NCBI GenBank assembly: GCA_002812745.2
Contig: NCSJ02000006.1
Coordinates: forward strand, 62,001 to 126,000
Source: Scytalidium lignicola
Taxonomy: Eukaryota; Ascomycota; Leotiomycetes
Direction: 5' to 3'
DNA: 64,000 bases
Each line of letters begins with the position of its first letter. The stretch's first letter is position 1. Positions 12,574 to 25,033 of this stretch are shown piece after piece. The notes under the pieces are model-generated. The model searched no databases. It had not been told where the DNA came from and was given only the letters and a program-made list of their open reading frames with translations. Position numbers and translations under genes: made by a program.

Positions 12574-13029
12574 ATCGATAGCATAGGTCCATTAGAAGAG
12601 GCTGCTGGTGAAAACATAAATGACCAGTTATATACTGGCAGAGAAAGTCAAGCTAGAGTTACATCTAAGAATATATATCAATGCCTTGATATTAAGGCAT
12701 TAAGTATTGTGCCTTTTTGAGGGTCCAGACGAGCAAATAGAGGTGAACTGATCACTACGATTCAGACCAGGTTTATTGCAGCCTGATCTAATACACGTTT
12801 GATGCCTTGTATCTTCAGTCGGAGGTTTCTGTCTTCCTCTCTCAAACAGTTCTAACACCAACTTTCTCTTCTCTGTGGGTATTTCAAGATCTCAAATGCC
12901 GGTCTTTAACTAGAATCCTTTTTCATGTCAAACTCGGCTTCTATTTTAAGTCACTCTTATCCCTTTGAATTCTTTCGCAAGAGGACCAAGAGATGAACTT
13001 AAGAGTTCTAGCTTCCTTCAAGCATCAGT
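12574..13029. promoter_or_regulatory. Shared upstream region of GYP8 and the MMS1-like gene
   Basis: A 456-bp divergent interval with pyrimidine-rich stretches on both strands. No specific site is recognised. Confidence 0.45.
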
Positions 13030-16000
13030 ATGGCTCTAGAGACCAGCTTGCTGGTAAACGGAACTTGGACCACCAGAACGGTAGATCTTGATTCTGTCCT
13101 CCGGCACCATGAAGAAAAGGATAAAGAAGCGAAGAGGCTGAATTTTATGGAAACCCAAACCCCCCCAGAATGTGGACTTTTGACTCAGACAATCATATGT
13201 AGTCCGCTTGTCCATTGGATACTACCAGTAAGCCTCAGAAGTCCTGGTATAATTGACATTGCATTCATTGGGGTAAGTAAGTCTCAGCTCTTCTATATAT
13301 TTCTTCTACCTCCAAACGTTCAAGAGCCCTTTCTTTTCTTAGTAGATGCATCTTGAGATGTTTTCTCATGGGTTCGGAGATTAGACCAAGGATCTTCGGT
13401 TTAGTCTCTGTTTGTTTAAGGTTTTACTGTCTACTTTCCACCTGATATATTTTACCTATATAGTCTAAAACGTACATACTGACTTGATAAGGATGAATTC
13501 GTCCAAATTCGAGAGTTACGACCCAACGGGCATCTCTGCGATGTCATCCGAAGAGAACACTTTGGCGCTCGCATTAGGAACGCACGTGTTGTTGGCTTTC
13601 TAAAAGCTTACTCTCGAGATGTACATGCACCGGATCGAGATGGTAAGATTAAGATCGAAGAAGATGACGGCGATGTTAGTATGAAAGTCGACGATGATCA
13701 GGATGTGGATCAGCGGAGCCTAGCCAGAAACTTACCTCCTCAATTCCTTCTTCTGCAATTAGAAACGGGAGATTCTATTTTCCTAATGCTGCGTAAATCT
13801 AACACCGGTGACCTAGAATTCGTTGTGAGCCGCTACGAACTTCCAGAAAATTCAATGGCACTATTGCAACCTGGAACACACCTGGCTGTAGATCCTAGTT
13901 CCAGATATATGGCTGTCGGATGCTCTGAACGTCAATTTGCCATCTACGCCTTGCATCCAAGAGGGGGACTAAAACAACAATATGCTAAAGGAGATGAGAT
14001 GCAAATGGTCCAGTCTCAAACAGTTATTAGCTTCCACGGTATTATCCATAAGATGGAATTTCTATTCCCGTGTGCTGATGATGAAAACCATATCATTCTT
14101 CTGGTCCTAGTTATTCATAAGGGTAAAACACGAATGGTAGTGTACGAGTGGGAAACCGGGGCAGATCTTGACACGGTAACCCCTCATAGTCATAGAGGGC
14201 ATCTACTGGCAAAATCACGAGAAACACCTCTATTACTCATTCCGTTGACAATTAAGTCTGCCTTCATCTTAGTATCTGAAGACTCGATGACTATCTGTCA
14301 AGATATACTCCAAGGAAGTCCTATTTGCATAGACTTTAATAACAGACTAGATCGGCCTACTCCATTACATCATGGGATCTCAACACCTCTTTGGACTTCT
14401 TGGACACGGCCCAGTCGATTACCGCACCATACTGCTAGCCGTGATGACTTGTATATAGTCCGAGAAGATGGGCTTGTCAAATTTCTTGAGATTGACGCAG
14501 ATGCGGATGACTTTATAAGGGCGGATATGAACATCGGTCAGCTGGGTCGTAATAATGGAACTGCACTCGCAAGCGTATACAATGAGAATCCCGATGATTC
14601 TACTAAAACCGGAGATCTGCTTATCACAGGAGGTGACTCCTGTCCCGGGGGAACTTACATGGTAAGCATGCTCTATATTTAATTACTTTCGTTCTCAGTT
14701 AAACTTGTTATAAGGTCACTATCTAGAATAAGGCCCTAGTTTATGATTAAAGGGTGGCTAACAACATTTTATAATAGGTCCGAGCAAGGCAGTCTCCCGT
14801 CTTTCTCCAAACAATCCAAAATTGGTCTCCTTCAGTTGACTTCGCGACCACAGCTATAAGCGAGGATCGAAACCATGTCGAAGTTCCCTCTCCAAAAAGC
14901 TCGGTCCCCAAACCAGATAGAATATTTTCGTGTGGTGGGAAAGGATCTCAAGGTGCAATTACCGAGTTTAGATATGGTTTAGAAGCCAGTCTTGGGTTGG
15001 AGGTTGACTACCAGAGCCCTATATCAAATGCATGGGTTTTAAAACCACCACCAGATTCCCAGTTGTTCGAGGACGATGTCTCTCTGTTTCTTTTATCGCT
15101 AGCTGATCGATCTGCCCTACTGCAGCTCTCGAGTGATATCTCAGATATAGTGGAAGTTGATCAAGATTTGACTCCTTTCGATCTGGGCTCTCGAACTATC
15201 GTGGCCGATTCCAATGTGGATGGGATTATTCAAGTGACAGAAAGGTCAATAATCTTCGTATCAGAGGATGAAATGTGAGTTTCTTTATCCTAAATATTAT
15301 TCTACATCTACATCTCCGGAATATTTCTCTTGGTTGAACCATTCCACTCCTCTAAACTCTAATATATTTTCCCGCGTGGTTACTTACAATGCCATTTAGT
15401 CGTATGCACAGCGGTCAAGAGATCCTTGGCTGCGCCCAATCTATACTTGACGCGGTCATTCATGGTCATATGATCTTTTACACAACTCATGTAGGAGTTG
15501 AAACTCATCTCCAATATGTGAGTCAAGAAGCAAATGATATTCCAGCTTCGGAAACAGGTCAAATATTCCGGGCACTTAGGACATTCTCTACCAGTATTAC
15601 ATGTGTTACTGTGTTCATGATTAATAGTTTGCCATGGCTTATTGTGGCAGGCTGGGATGGGAGCTCGGTTGATTTGTCATTGAAATCTATTAACGACGGG
15701 ACTGGTTGGCATGAGGTGAAGCTGCCTAAGCCTCCTCATATACATCCCCAACTTGAAGCAATCAACAGCATTGCGATAATGTCCGAACTTCCTGATACAC
15801 TTATACTACTTTGTGGCACCCGTAATGGGTTTGTGATCACTTTACAAATCGACAAAGAGAATTTTGAGATTAAGGACATACATTGGGACAGGTTTGGTGC
15901 CAACAAAGCCTCTATTACTAAAGACAAATATTCTCTATCTCGGGATCTGTTCTTTGTCACCTGTGACTCTAAGCTGCATTCTATCACCAAGAATCTTCAT

Positions 16001-17623
16001 CACAATTTAGGATCGGATAGAGGACATCTAAAAAGGTATTGGAACACAGATAAGATATGGGTTACTAATGTGCTAGACCCAGCTTTACCGCAACCTGATA
16101 TTGATGCAATATCAAGATTACCTCCAAGATTTTTGAGGGGTTCTGAAGATCGAACCGTGCTTCTAGTTGCGGGTAGTCGGCTTCTGCTCGCTGGATTAGC
16201 TGTTAAGCCAACAGCGGTCCCTCGCCACATACCGATTCGAGGCACACCTTCTCGTATCTTATATTCGCATGCATTAGGGGGGGTCCTTATTGTTGGTGTA
16301 TCTGTTGAACGCAAATCCACACTACTCTTCATTGACCCTGATACAGGAGCTGATGTCTCCAAGCCAGTTGACAAGAAAGGAAATCCAGTGGAATTTGTAT
16401 CCGGTCTGGGAAACACCAATGAAAGAATCTTCGGCTTATTCGAGTGGCCATACACTAAAGATGGTAAAACGTGGCACTTTCTGATAGTCTGCACGAGCAG
16501 TGGTCGCCTACTAATCATATCTTTCGATAAAGAGATGCCATCAGCTATCAGAAACGAAGGAGAGGCAGATAATCAAAGGCTTCAAACCCCACCGAAAATT
16601 CGATACTGGACCCGATATAAATATAAAACGGAAGAGCCCATCTATTCTGTTACTGGGTACCCATCCGGATTGTGCTATTGTAGTGGAAGCCGTTTATATT
16701 TCGAAGCGCTTGACCTCACTGAAAGGAAGTTTAAAAAGATATCCGAATTCTGGCTTCCATCTCTTGCAAGAGTGCTTTCCCATGAGGAGTCGAACATATA
16801 CGCTCTAACAAGTAATGATTCCCTTCACATTCTCAAACTCGTGATACCAGATGATGTTGAAGGAGAGAGTTACCAGACTTTCCATACGCATAGTGATAAG
16901 GAGACACGCTCGGGTTTGGATCACAAGTTGATTGGAGTGGAGCATCCGATCAGTCTGATATCAGATAAAGACTGTTCCGTGGCTGGGCAATGGGCGTCTC
17001 ACGATACTAAATCTGATACCTTAATTAACGTTTTCGAGGCTGCACTTCCATACTCAGTCCTGAAGTTCCATATTGCTAGGAGTCGTCCCATCTGGGATCA
17101 AAGTTGGTACCTCCCACCAGCGCAACCATCGGCTGTGGAACATCAGAAGGATAGCCCTGAGGATTTATCCAGCCAAAGGTCCTCTCGTTTGGGCATTATT
17201 CCGAGTACGAGAATGCATGGCGAAGTTCTCGGCTTGTCTATTGATGGATCTCTGAGTCACTTTACTATGCTTAGCATCTCAGCTTGGAGATTCCTGAGAT
17301 ATCTATACAACCTTGCAATCAGGTCACCCATTGTGGCCGAGTTTGTCCATGGGGTCTTACAGTTTCCACTTGAACCTACTGTAGACCCGAAGATCATGAT
17401 GCATGTAGATGGGGATATTTTGAGGCATTGCCTAGAAGGCCAGAAGCTTGAAAAGTTGGTCTGCATGAGGCAGGAGGATGATGCAGAAGTCGAGATATTC
17501 AATACGTTCTGTGAATTACTTCGGAATCTGCACGGAGGAGAGTTGGACAGAAATGCGACTCCGAAGGATTATGTTGAGCAAGCATATGATGATTTGGAAT
17601 TCTATCTCAGGCCTGTACTTTGA
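13030..17623 (+). CDS. Large beta-propeller protein of the MMS1/DDB1/CPSF160 family
   Basis: Exons are 13030-13272, 13492-14661, 14778-15274 and 15400-17623, giving 1377 residues in one continuous frame. An MMS1_N-type propeller region fills roughly the first half, including the block EFVQIRELRPNG. The C-terminus looks like a CPSF_A domain: MMHVDGDILRHCLEGQKLE resembles the matching DDB1 segment. The N-terminus is not that of DDB1, Rse1/SF3B3 or Cft1, so this appears to be a further paralogue. Members of the family scaffold cullin-4-type ubiquitin ligases, splicing or mRNA 3'-end processing. Yeast Mms1, at about 1400 residues, is the nearest in size. The family is well supported, but which paralogue it is, and so its job, is not. 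Confidence 0.8.
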
Positions 17624-18669
17624 GATTGTTTCCTCTGGAGATGGGCATGTACAGATAGAGATCAGCATATGAAGTATATAAGCTAATAAAAGTTTGACTT
17701 AATTGTCAATATTTTTTCTAAGTGTCATACCTGTACTCCGAACAGAGAGTTTACGCGCTTTATGGAGGCTTGACCTCAGGGCCCATGACTACAATATCAA
17801 CTGCTACTGTATGATTATCTTTGAGCTGTTAGCGGGGAACGTGTAAATAACATTTGCGTCATGAGGCGATTATAAACCCAGCGGTTGGAGAGGATGATAT
17901 CGATTCGTATTCGGATTATCCAGATCCAGGGATCACTGATGGTTGTGTCCCGGATCCTACGACCCCCCAATAACAGTTGGGGAAGATAGAGTACGCCAAG
18001 GCAGAGGGATTTTCATTATTGGTTGCAGAGGCCATGCACACAGTAAGACAACCGCTTGTTTCCCACGCAGGCGGTTCCATCAGCAAATCTCCTTTTGTGG
18101 AGTAACTTCAAGAATCAAGCAACACATCGACAGATGCCAAAGGGCCTAGGGCACACACCGTTGCTTTTCTCAGACCATTTCCCGTACGTCCGTAGACCGA
18201 AGAGCATCATCTAATTAATGGCTCGACATTTCTTTGTCACGCTTTGTGTCAAACCGGATCGCAATTTGCCGGGCGAGACGAAGCGTGTTTTTAGTGAGTG
18301 AGGGACAGCAACCAGGCACGGACTAACTAATAAAGGACGGCCCCTGCACTAAACCCCATGCAAAAGCAAAAAGGATAATTTATAATTAATATCCCATCCC
18401 CAGAACATCTTTTGTTCCTCCTTCCCTTCTTTATTGTTGTCAATTGTGCACCTTCATTCCTTTCGCACGCACATAGATACTCCTCCAAACTTGGGAGAGT
18501 TCTATCTTCTCGCTCCTCCTGTGCGGCGCAGTTTGTACCATCAACAAGCCAGCTGGAGTTCATTGGTGTTCCTGGGCGACGAAATCGGTGTTGCTGACTG
18601 ATAAGACCCCTAAACCGGACGAGGCGCAAAGAGTCGATTTTCTGCGGCAAAGCACGAGAAGCTTCAAGC
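17624..18669. promoter_or_regulatory. ERG5 upstream region
   Basis: About 1 kb with no supported gene. The last 250 bp before the ERG5 start are CT-rich, as expected for a leader of a well-expressed fungal gene. I could not identify a convincing sterol-response element by eye. Confidence 0.45.
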
Positions 18670-20452
18670 ATGGCAGCAAATGTTAGCTTCGCGTCGCCTC
18701 TGGCAAATGCAGAGACTGCGCGGATAGTTGGCCACCCGCACATTGATGGAGTTCTCTCCAAGATCGCTCAGCATGTTACCCAACTCAGTGCCTGGCAGGT
18801 GGTTGTCACCGTGTTGCTCATTATGGTGGCATATGATCAATGTAAGGCGTCCGAATGCAAGTTTACCTGGCAACGTGCTCATTGCATACTTTCCTTACAG
18901 TTAGCTACCTCATTCAGAAAGGATCAATTGCTGGACCAGCATTCAAGACCCCATTTATCGGGCCTTTCCTTGAGTCGATGAATCCAAAGTTCTCAGAATA
19001 CAAGGCGAAATGGGATAGTGGAGCCCTTAGCTGTGTTTCCGTCTTTCACAAGTAAGTTCTACGGACATAGTGGTAATGGAGGCTAGATCCTAACGAATAT
19101 AACCAGATTTGTTGTCATCGCCTCGACCCGCGATATGGCCCGAAAAGTCTTCAACTCTCCAATGTATGTGAAACCGTGTGTCGTCGATGCCGCATACAAA
19201 CTTTTGGGGCCTACGAACTGGGTATTTCTGGATGGAAAGGACCATGTAGAGTTCCGGAAGGGACTTAATGGGTTGTTCACTCGCAAGGCACTCGAATCCT
19301 ATCTACCAGGGCAGGAGGATGTCTACAATATTTACTTCAAGAAATTCGAGCAGATCACCAAAGATAACGGTGGAAAGCCGGTTCCATTCATGGCAGAATT
19401 CCGAGAGCTCATGTGCGCTGTCTCTTGCCGAACTTTCGTTGGACATTACATCTCCGATGAGGCCGTGAAGAAGATCTCAGACGATTACTACAATATCACT
19501 GCAGCGCTGGAATTAGTGAACTTCCCCATTATTCTCCCGTTCACGAAGTCGTGGTACGGAAAGAAGGCTGCTGACATGGTTCTGGAAGAATTCTCAAAAT
19601 GTGCTGCTAAAAGCAAGGTCCGAATGGCTGCTGGTGGTGAAATCACCTGCATTATGGATGGTTGGGTCAAGAGCATGATCGACTCGGCCAGATGGCGCGA
19701 GCATGAAAAGAAGGGACTCTCCACAGAAGGTATCGAGAAACCATCCCCGTTACTTCGTGATTTCACCGACTTCGAAATCTCCCAGACAATTTTCACATTC
19801 CTGTTCGCTTCCCAGGATGCTACTAGCAGTGCAGCAACATGGCTCTTCCAGATTGTTGCTCAACGCCCTGATATTCTAGTAAAGATTCGAGACGAGAACT
19901 TGCGTGTTCGTGCCGGAAATAAGGACAAACCCGTTACCATGGATCTCCTCGATGAGATGGCTTACACTCGTGCGGTGGTCAAGGAATTATTGCGATACCG
20001 ACCTCCAGTTCTCATGGTACCCTACCTCGTAAAGAAGGCATTCCCGGTGTCCGAGAACTATACCATTCCCAAAGGCGCTATGGTTGTCCCAGCCACATAC
20101 CCAGCACTTCGTGATCCTGAGGTCTACGAAAATCCCGATAATTTCGATCCCGAACGCTATTATACTGGCGATGCGGAAGCAAAAGGTGCTAAGAATTGGC
20201 TCGTATTCGGAGTTGGTCCTCATTACTGTCTTGGTCAGGTCTATGCGCAATTGAATTTGGCTCTCATGATCGGGAAAGCTTCGATGTATCTCGATTGGGT
20301 CCACCATCCAACACCGCTTTCAGAAGAGATTAAGGTGTTCGCGACTATTTTCCCCATGGTAAGTAAAACTAGCTATACTTGAAAGCAAATCCTAGACCAA
20401 CTGCTAATATTCCCAGGATGATTGTCCATTGACTTTTACAAAGCGAGAATAG
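18670..20452 (+). CDS. ERG5: Sterol C-22 desaturase, cytochrome P450 CYP61
   Basis: This enzyme introduces the C22-23 double bond late in ergosterol synthesis at the ER. Exons are 18670-18841, 18901-19051, 19107-20358 and 20417-20452, giving 536 residues. An N-terminal membrane segment ([11 protein letters not shown]) is followed by the CYP61-typical [14 protein letters not shown]. The I-helix region has [10 protein letters not shown]. The ExxR motif is ELLRYRPP and the haem loop is [11 protein letters not shown] with the ligand Cys. The last coding exon is only 36 nt and adds the DDCPLTF ending, which is typical of ERG5 and is missed without splicing. All key residues are present. Confidence 0.96.
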
Positions 20453-21182
20453 ACTGATAAATTAAGTCTGGGTGGCGAAAGGAGTTGATGCTGTATATAT
20501 CGGACGCCGTATCATGTGGATCAGTGAAAAAGGGGGGTAATGAAATGGCAGTGATGAGGATTGACATGATTCTGGCATTAGGATGGACAAAGATTGTTCA
20601 TTAATTAATGGGTTTACACTTGGTGAACCGCCTGTTGCAGAGCAGTTAGGGATACTCTGCCGGCGTTAAAGATTAAGAATCGGAACTTCTATAGACAGTC
20701 GCAGATTCGATAATAATTAGCTTAATTAAATGTTTGCTACTAAGCAATTCTGCTCTCAAGACTCGAGCCTCAGCCCTTATATGAAGTAAATGGATATCCT
20801 AGATTTAATGTTAATAAACTCAGTTGATTAACTTTATGCAGGTCCCGATCCTTCAAGGACATCAAATCAAAGGGGTAACAGACTCATAAGGAGCCATTTA
20901 AAGTAGTCACATGGAAATAAAATACAAATATAGTTGAAGAGAGGAGGATTGACTGAGCAGTGATACAACCTGCAAAGAAAATATTTTCGTCACAAAAAGC
21001 GTCACATCTTTAGGTGTCGTCACGTTGCAGTTCGCCGTAGCTTCATCAAAAAAGGGTAACTAGTTCACGGCACTAGGATCTCCGTATGACTCCTTGCCAG
21101 GCAACCAAACTAGACGCAAACATTTCTTGGACATGAAAGCTTAAGTCGACGACTAATGCTGCAAGGGACGTGGCTTATCTGA

Positions 21183-21183
21183 N
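21183..21183. other. Ambiguous base left of a T8 run
   Basis: A single N precedes eight Ts in non-coding sequence. Confidence 0.9.
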
Positions 21184-22298
21184 TTTTTTTTGTGTTGCAT
21201 TGTTCGTCAATTCCTTCTCATTATCCAAAAGCGTTGCGTAAGGAAACACGTAGAAATTGAGGTACTCAAAACTACTTTACTCCTTTTTCCCATCTCTACT
21301 GTACGTATTACGCACGCTGCAGTATGGAGGTATTTGTATGGGTGACTTGAAGCGAACGGGGTTCGGCCACGGAACTCGAAATGTGAAAAATAGTTTGGGA
21401 TTACACGTACGGCGTTGCTGTTAAACTCACGTAGTCTAAATCGTTTCTGAATGTAAAATAGTTGTAGGTCAATTCGAGGCACGGAAAGCGTACGTATACT
21501 TTTCGATTCTATACGTGTACGTCCAGGTGACTTTTGAGCGTAAGCCTGAACGAGGAAATATTTGTTAATCCAGTGCTGACTGGGCTGGACAGTACAGTAG
21601 AATAGAACCAATGAATAAATTCTCGGAGGAGTTAGATTTCTTTAGAAGCAAAGGATTACGGATATCCTCGGTGTGCTGTAGATTGTCACTTGATATTCCT
21701 AAGCAAGTGATAATAAATTGTGAGACGTCTTTTTGATCTCTTTGCAGTTGAAGATACTTCCATGATACGTCTGTAATAACCTAAATTGGCCATTCTTTGT
21801 TAAATACGACCTAACAAGAGACGTCACTTAACAAATCTCTTCACAAAAAAAGTAGGGATGCAGTGTCGAAAAAGTTCTGGGCCCAAACAACCCAGCCCGT
21901 CGATTCTTTAGACGAGGCTTGATGATGCCTGACTCATACACCATCATAATCAGATTAGTTGATGTCGGTCGGGGAGACTTCTGCGGCTGCTTACACTCCA
22001 TCACGGCGTGCTCCTTTGGGAAGGGCGTGGATGTGGAAGGACCACGGAGTTCGCTTGACTGGCAGAGCTTGAATCCCGCACTCTGCTAGCTTAAGCCTGG
22101 CCGGGAAGTACTACGTGTGTCCGTGGTTGCATCCAACCTTGCCGTCGTTGGTAAGGTATGGGCTGAAGTGGTCAAATGTGCTATGATTGCGACTTCAACG
22201 GGTTTCGGACCAAAATGATGGCGTGGATGTGTGGATGACTAGTCGTACGCCTTGTCATCGTGCCCCGTCATGATGCCTTGTATGAGCCATATCGTCCA

Positions 22299-22304
22299 TA
22301 TAAG
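22299..22304 (+). promoter_or_regulatory. TATA-like element upstream of the small orphan gene
   Basis: TATAAG lies about 160 bp upstream of the ATG at 22466, followed by a CT/CA-rich leader. The position suits a TATA box; function is inferred. Confidence 0.4.
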
Positions 22305-22465
22305 AGAGTCGGGATGCTCCCTAGGAGTTTTGTTATTTCGTCTCATCTTCATAGCCTCAGTACATCTATAAGACTCAATTGAACTCTTTTGTCTTTAGAC
22401 AGTTCCAATATAACTCCAAAGTAAACTAGACAATTCCACCAAAGTCCCAACTCTCATCTATCAAC

Positions 22466-22827
22466 ATGCCGAACGGATTCGCTGGCATCCCAGCTTCTCG
22501 TAAGCTTATGCTCTCTCTCTCTCTATCACAAGCCCGTATTACCAGCCTGTTCCCTCTAACACTATCTCAGGATTCCCAAACGAGAAACTCCCAACTCTAT
22601 TCCACCCAGCATCTCCTAAAATGAAGCCTGTTGACGCTTCAAAAACCTCCAATACATCTTCCGCTAAGGATGTAGATGCTGCTTCCATGGCTAGCACATC
22701 AACCTTTGCTTCTACCGTCTCACTGTTAAAGAACAAATTTCACCATAAGGAGCATCAAAATAAAGAAAAGACTGGTCAGAAAGCGGATAAGGAGGCTTAT
22801 ATGGTTTATGGCTCTACCAAGTCATGA
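22466..22827 (+). CDS. Small hydrophilic protein of unknown function, 96 residues
   Basis: Two exons, 22466-22499 and 22571-22827, join in frame across a GTAAGC...CAG intron that contains a (CT)7 run at 22511-22524. The protein is MPNGFAGIPAS... with a short motif FPNEKLPTLFHPASPK. A Ser/Thr/Ala/Asp-rich middle and a Lys/His-rich patch (KNKFHHKEHQNKEK) follow, then the ending YMVYGSTKS. It has no signal peptide, membrane segment or cysteine. I do not recognise a family. Support comes from the clean intron, an ATG in an AACATG context, an upstream TATAAG and a leader typical of expressed small genes. It is probably disordered and cytosolic or nuclear; no function is proposed. Confidence 0.6.
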
Positions 22828-23121
22828 TCCCCCGGAAAGGTCGTCACAGTCTGGTTTTGTTTTTGAGCGATGAAATTGGGATACCATGTTGCAATGGCGT
22901 TCAGCGGAGTGTTTCGCCTGGTAATTTGGGAATTGGCTCGTTTAAACTGCTCGACAAAAGAAAAAAGGGATGAAATCCCCTTCATATTATGCTCATGTTT
23001 CAAAAGGAAGGAGAATCGTGATACGATTCGGGAGAGATGAATGGTAAACCGGTTCATTCTAGACTATCTTCTGTAGACTTACAGACATAAAAGCAATCTA
23101 AGAATTAAAGTTTGGTTGCCA

Positions 23122-24478
23122 TTAAAAACTGTCGTCTAAATTATCTTTTACTGCGACCATGCTTGGGCTATCTTCCAGCCCATCCGTATCGCTGAATCCT
23201 GCCCCAGCCGTAGCGAGGAGGTCCTCAACTATCCTCTTACTAGCCTCTCGAGCTATGAAATGTTAATTCGATCTCCATTGCCTTAGAGAAATAGCCATTG
23301 GCTTACCAGGAGTTTGTAGCAATCTTGATTGTGGAAAGACAAATTGAATTGTCTTTGGTGGACTCAGACCCAACTCCTTATACACTCCATCAGCATCCTC
23401 ATCGCTGTCAGATTCCCAGGTTATCTCGTCTTTTATTGGCAGCGTCTTCGTACTCTCGTCCCTTCCCCGTGATTTGGCCGGTGTCTGTACACTTATTCCT
23501 GGTGTTCGAGGTGCAGGGGGGTGGTTAAATTGCTGCCTTATAGGAGAGCTAAAGATATCTGCACGTAGTTGTGGAGCGGCTTCTGGGGGTGATGACATTG
23601 GGGAAGTAGAGTCTCTCCATGATGGTTTATTCAAGGGTGTCTTATTTTGTTTCCGTGCTGTGTGTGGTGTGGCCTGTAACATGTAGTTCTTGTCTAAGAC
23701 TCTATGCAAAATTGCATCTCCCCCAGGACGGCGTTGAGTGGCGGAAGGAAGATGAGAGGTCGGTTCAAATGGTGATGAAGATGGGCTCATTGACATGTCT
23801 GGTATCCTTTGCCGGCCAACTGGCGTACGTCGTGCTTGGGTCTCATCATCATTGGTACTCGTTTCTCTTCCACCTTGAAACTCCTCTTTCAAATTTTCAT
23901 AGGGAGAGCCATAATCGGCAAATTCAGGTTTATCTCTTGAAGTAGATCTCGCGTGAGGAGCCCGAGGCGTACTTCCACTTATATCGGCACTATCTAAAAG
24001 TGAGTCGTCCGCTGGATTGTAGTGTTCCCTATTCATGGCCTGGATCGTATCATCTCCATGCTGAGATGTTGAGTTTCCGTAATTGCTTGTGTTCTCTTGA
24101 GAATAGGAGAGGTCTTCCTCCTCGTCACGTTCTTCTACGCCTGACAATGAGACATTGGCACTAGCTTCGAAGAATTGTTTCCAGAACTACCCCGCGGTTA
24201 GTCATGGGCAAGTCTCCACTGGGATGATACACACTTTCGATCCTTCCCATACGGCAGTTGAATGTTCCGCATATTGCTCTACAATTGGGAGAATACTTGT
24301 AGTTACAATTCTGTGGGCGCGACTGAAGTTATGATCAATTTCTACCCTGGTGTTAGTTTGTAACATTAGGAGGCATAGGGGCTGAGACACCTTGCAAGGT
24401 TAGAGTAATTGACTGTTCAAGTTTCTCAAGTTCCTCTGTAAGAGACAGACTCCTGGAAGTGGTTGAAGCTCGGGACAT
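23122..24478 (-). CDS. ASK1: DASH complex subunit Ask1
   Basis: Ask1 is part of the DASH/Dam1 ring that couples kinetochores to microtubules. Four exons splice in frame. The start encodes LTEELEKLEQSITLTLQ, then EIDHNFSRAHRIV and the VWEGSKFWKQFFEASANVSL block typical of the Ask1 N-terminal domain. The long middle is Ser/Pro-rich with many SP/TP sites that could be CDK targets. The last intron, 23253-23306, leads to a short tail with SKRIVEDLLATAG. The stop is at 23122-23124. The gene is head-to-head with the SAP-like gene at 25034. The family is firm; the disordered middle diverges, as is usual. Confidence 0.88.
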
Positions 24479-25033
24479 TTTAATGTTATATAACAAGCAA
24501 AGCTTGTTTTAATTTTATATGATTGAGCTGAATGTGGGCAGCTTGATGTTGAACTTGGAAGACGCGACGTGATTTAAGCCTTAAGAATAAGGCATTGATA
24601 TAAAGTTTACATAGCCCCTGGACCAATGGCATAAGGGATCTATGACGCGTTCAACTCTAGAAAGTAAACAATCAGTGAAGGGGTTCAAACAAGTTATATA
24701 TCCTTTTTGTACTGGATTGGAAAGAGCTCGTGCCTAGTCAAGAAACATTATTGCATTTTCAACACCACAGATAAAGCAGAGGACGATATCAAAACCATTC
24801 ATATATATTACTGGTACAAATAGCCAGTAGAAATAGCCATTCCGTATAACGGCTATGCTTGAATAAGTTGACTTGATTTGAAATACCGTTTTTTCATCTT
24901 GAGGGGTATAACTGGGGACAAAATTACACGCCATTTCAATGGCAAGCCAACAATTACCCAGACGCGGCAATGCTCTAAGGCGACCATTAATCATTTGGCC
25001 GAATCCAAAGGCAGTTGACTTGCCTCCTAGTCT
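24479..25033. promoter_or_regulatory. Shared upstream region of ASK1 and the SAP-like gene
   Basis: A 555-bp divergent interval. ACGCGT at 24645-24650, 167 bp upstream of ASK1, matches the MluI cell-cycle box bound by MBF in yeasts, which would suit a kinetochore gene. A six-base match is weak evidence alone. Confidence 0.35.

Larger units (their letters stand above)
20453..22465. other. Two-kilobase gene-poor region
   Basis: There is no ORF with gene-like composition on either strand. The longest, a 134-codon minus-strand frame around 21.2-21.6 kb, reads as random sequence. The interval should hold the ERG5 3' end and the promoter of the small gene at 22466. It contains an N at 21183 next to eight Ts, and a TATAAG at 22299-22304. 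Confidence 0.5.

Noticed and set aside
18327..18761. 144-codon minus-strand frame overlapping the ERG5 start
   Set aside because: It overlaps the conserved ERG5 first exon and leader, and has no recognisable domain.
21207..21611. 134-codon minus-strand open frame in the 2-kb gap
   Set aside because: The translation has random composition (scattered Cys, His, Arg), no conserved motif and no splice-supported extension. The most likely reading is chance.
24645..24650. ACGCGT (MluI cell-cycle box) as firm evidence of G1/S control of ASK1
   Set aside because: A six-base match is expected many times in 64 kb by chance, so it is kept only as a remark.
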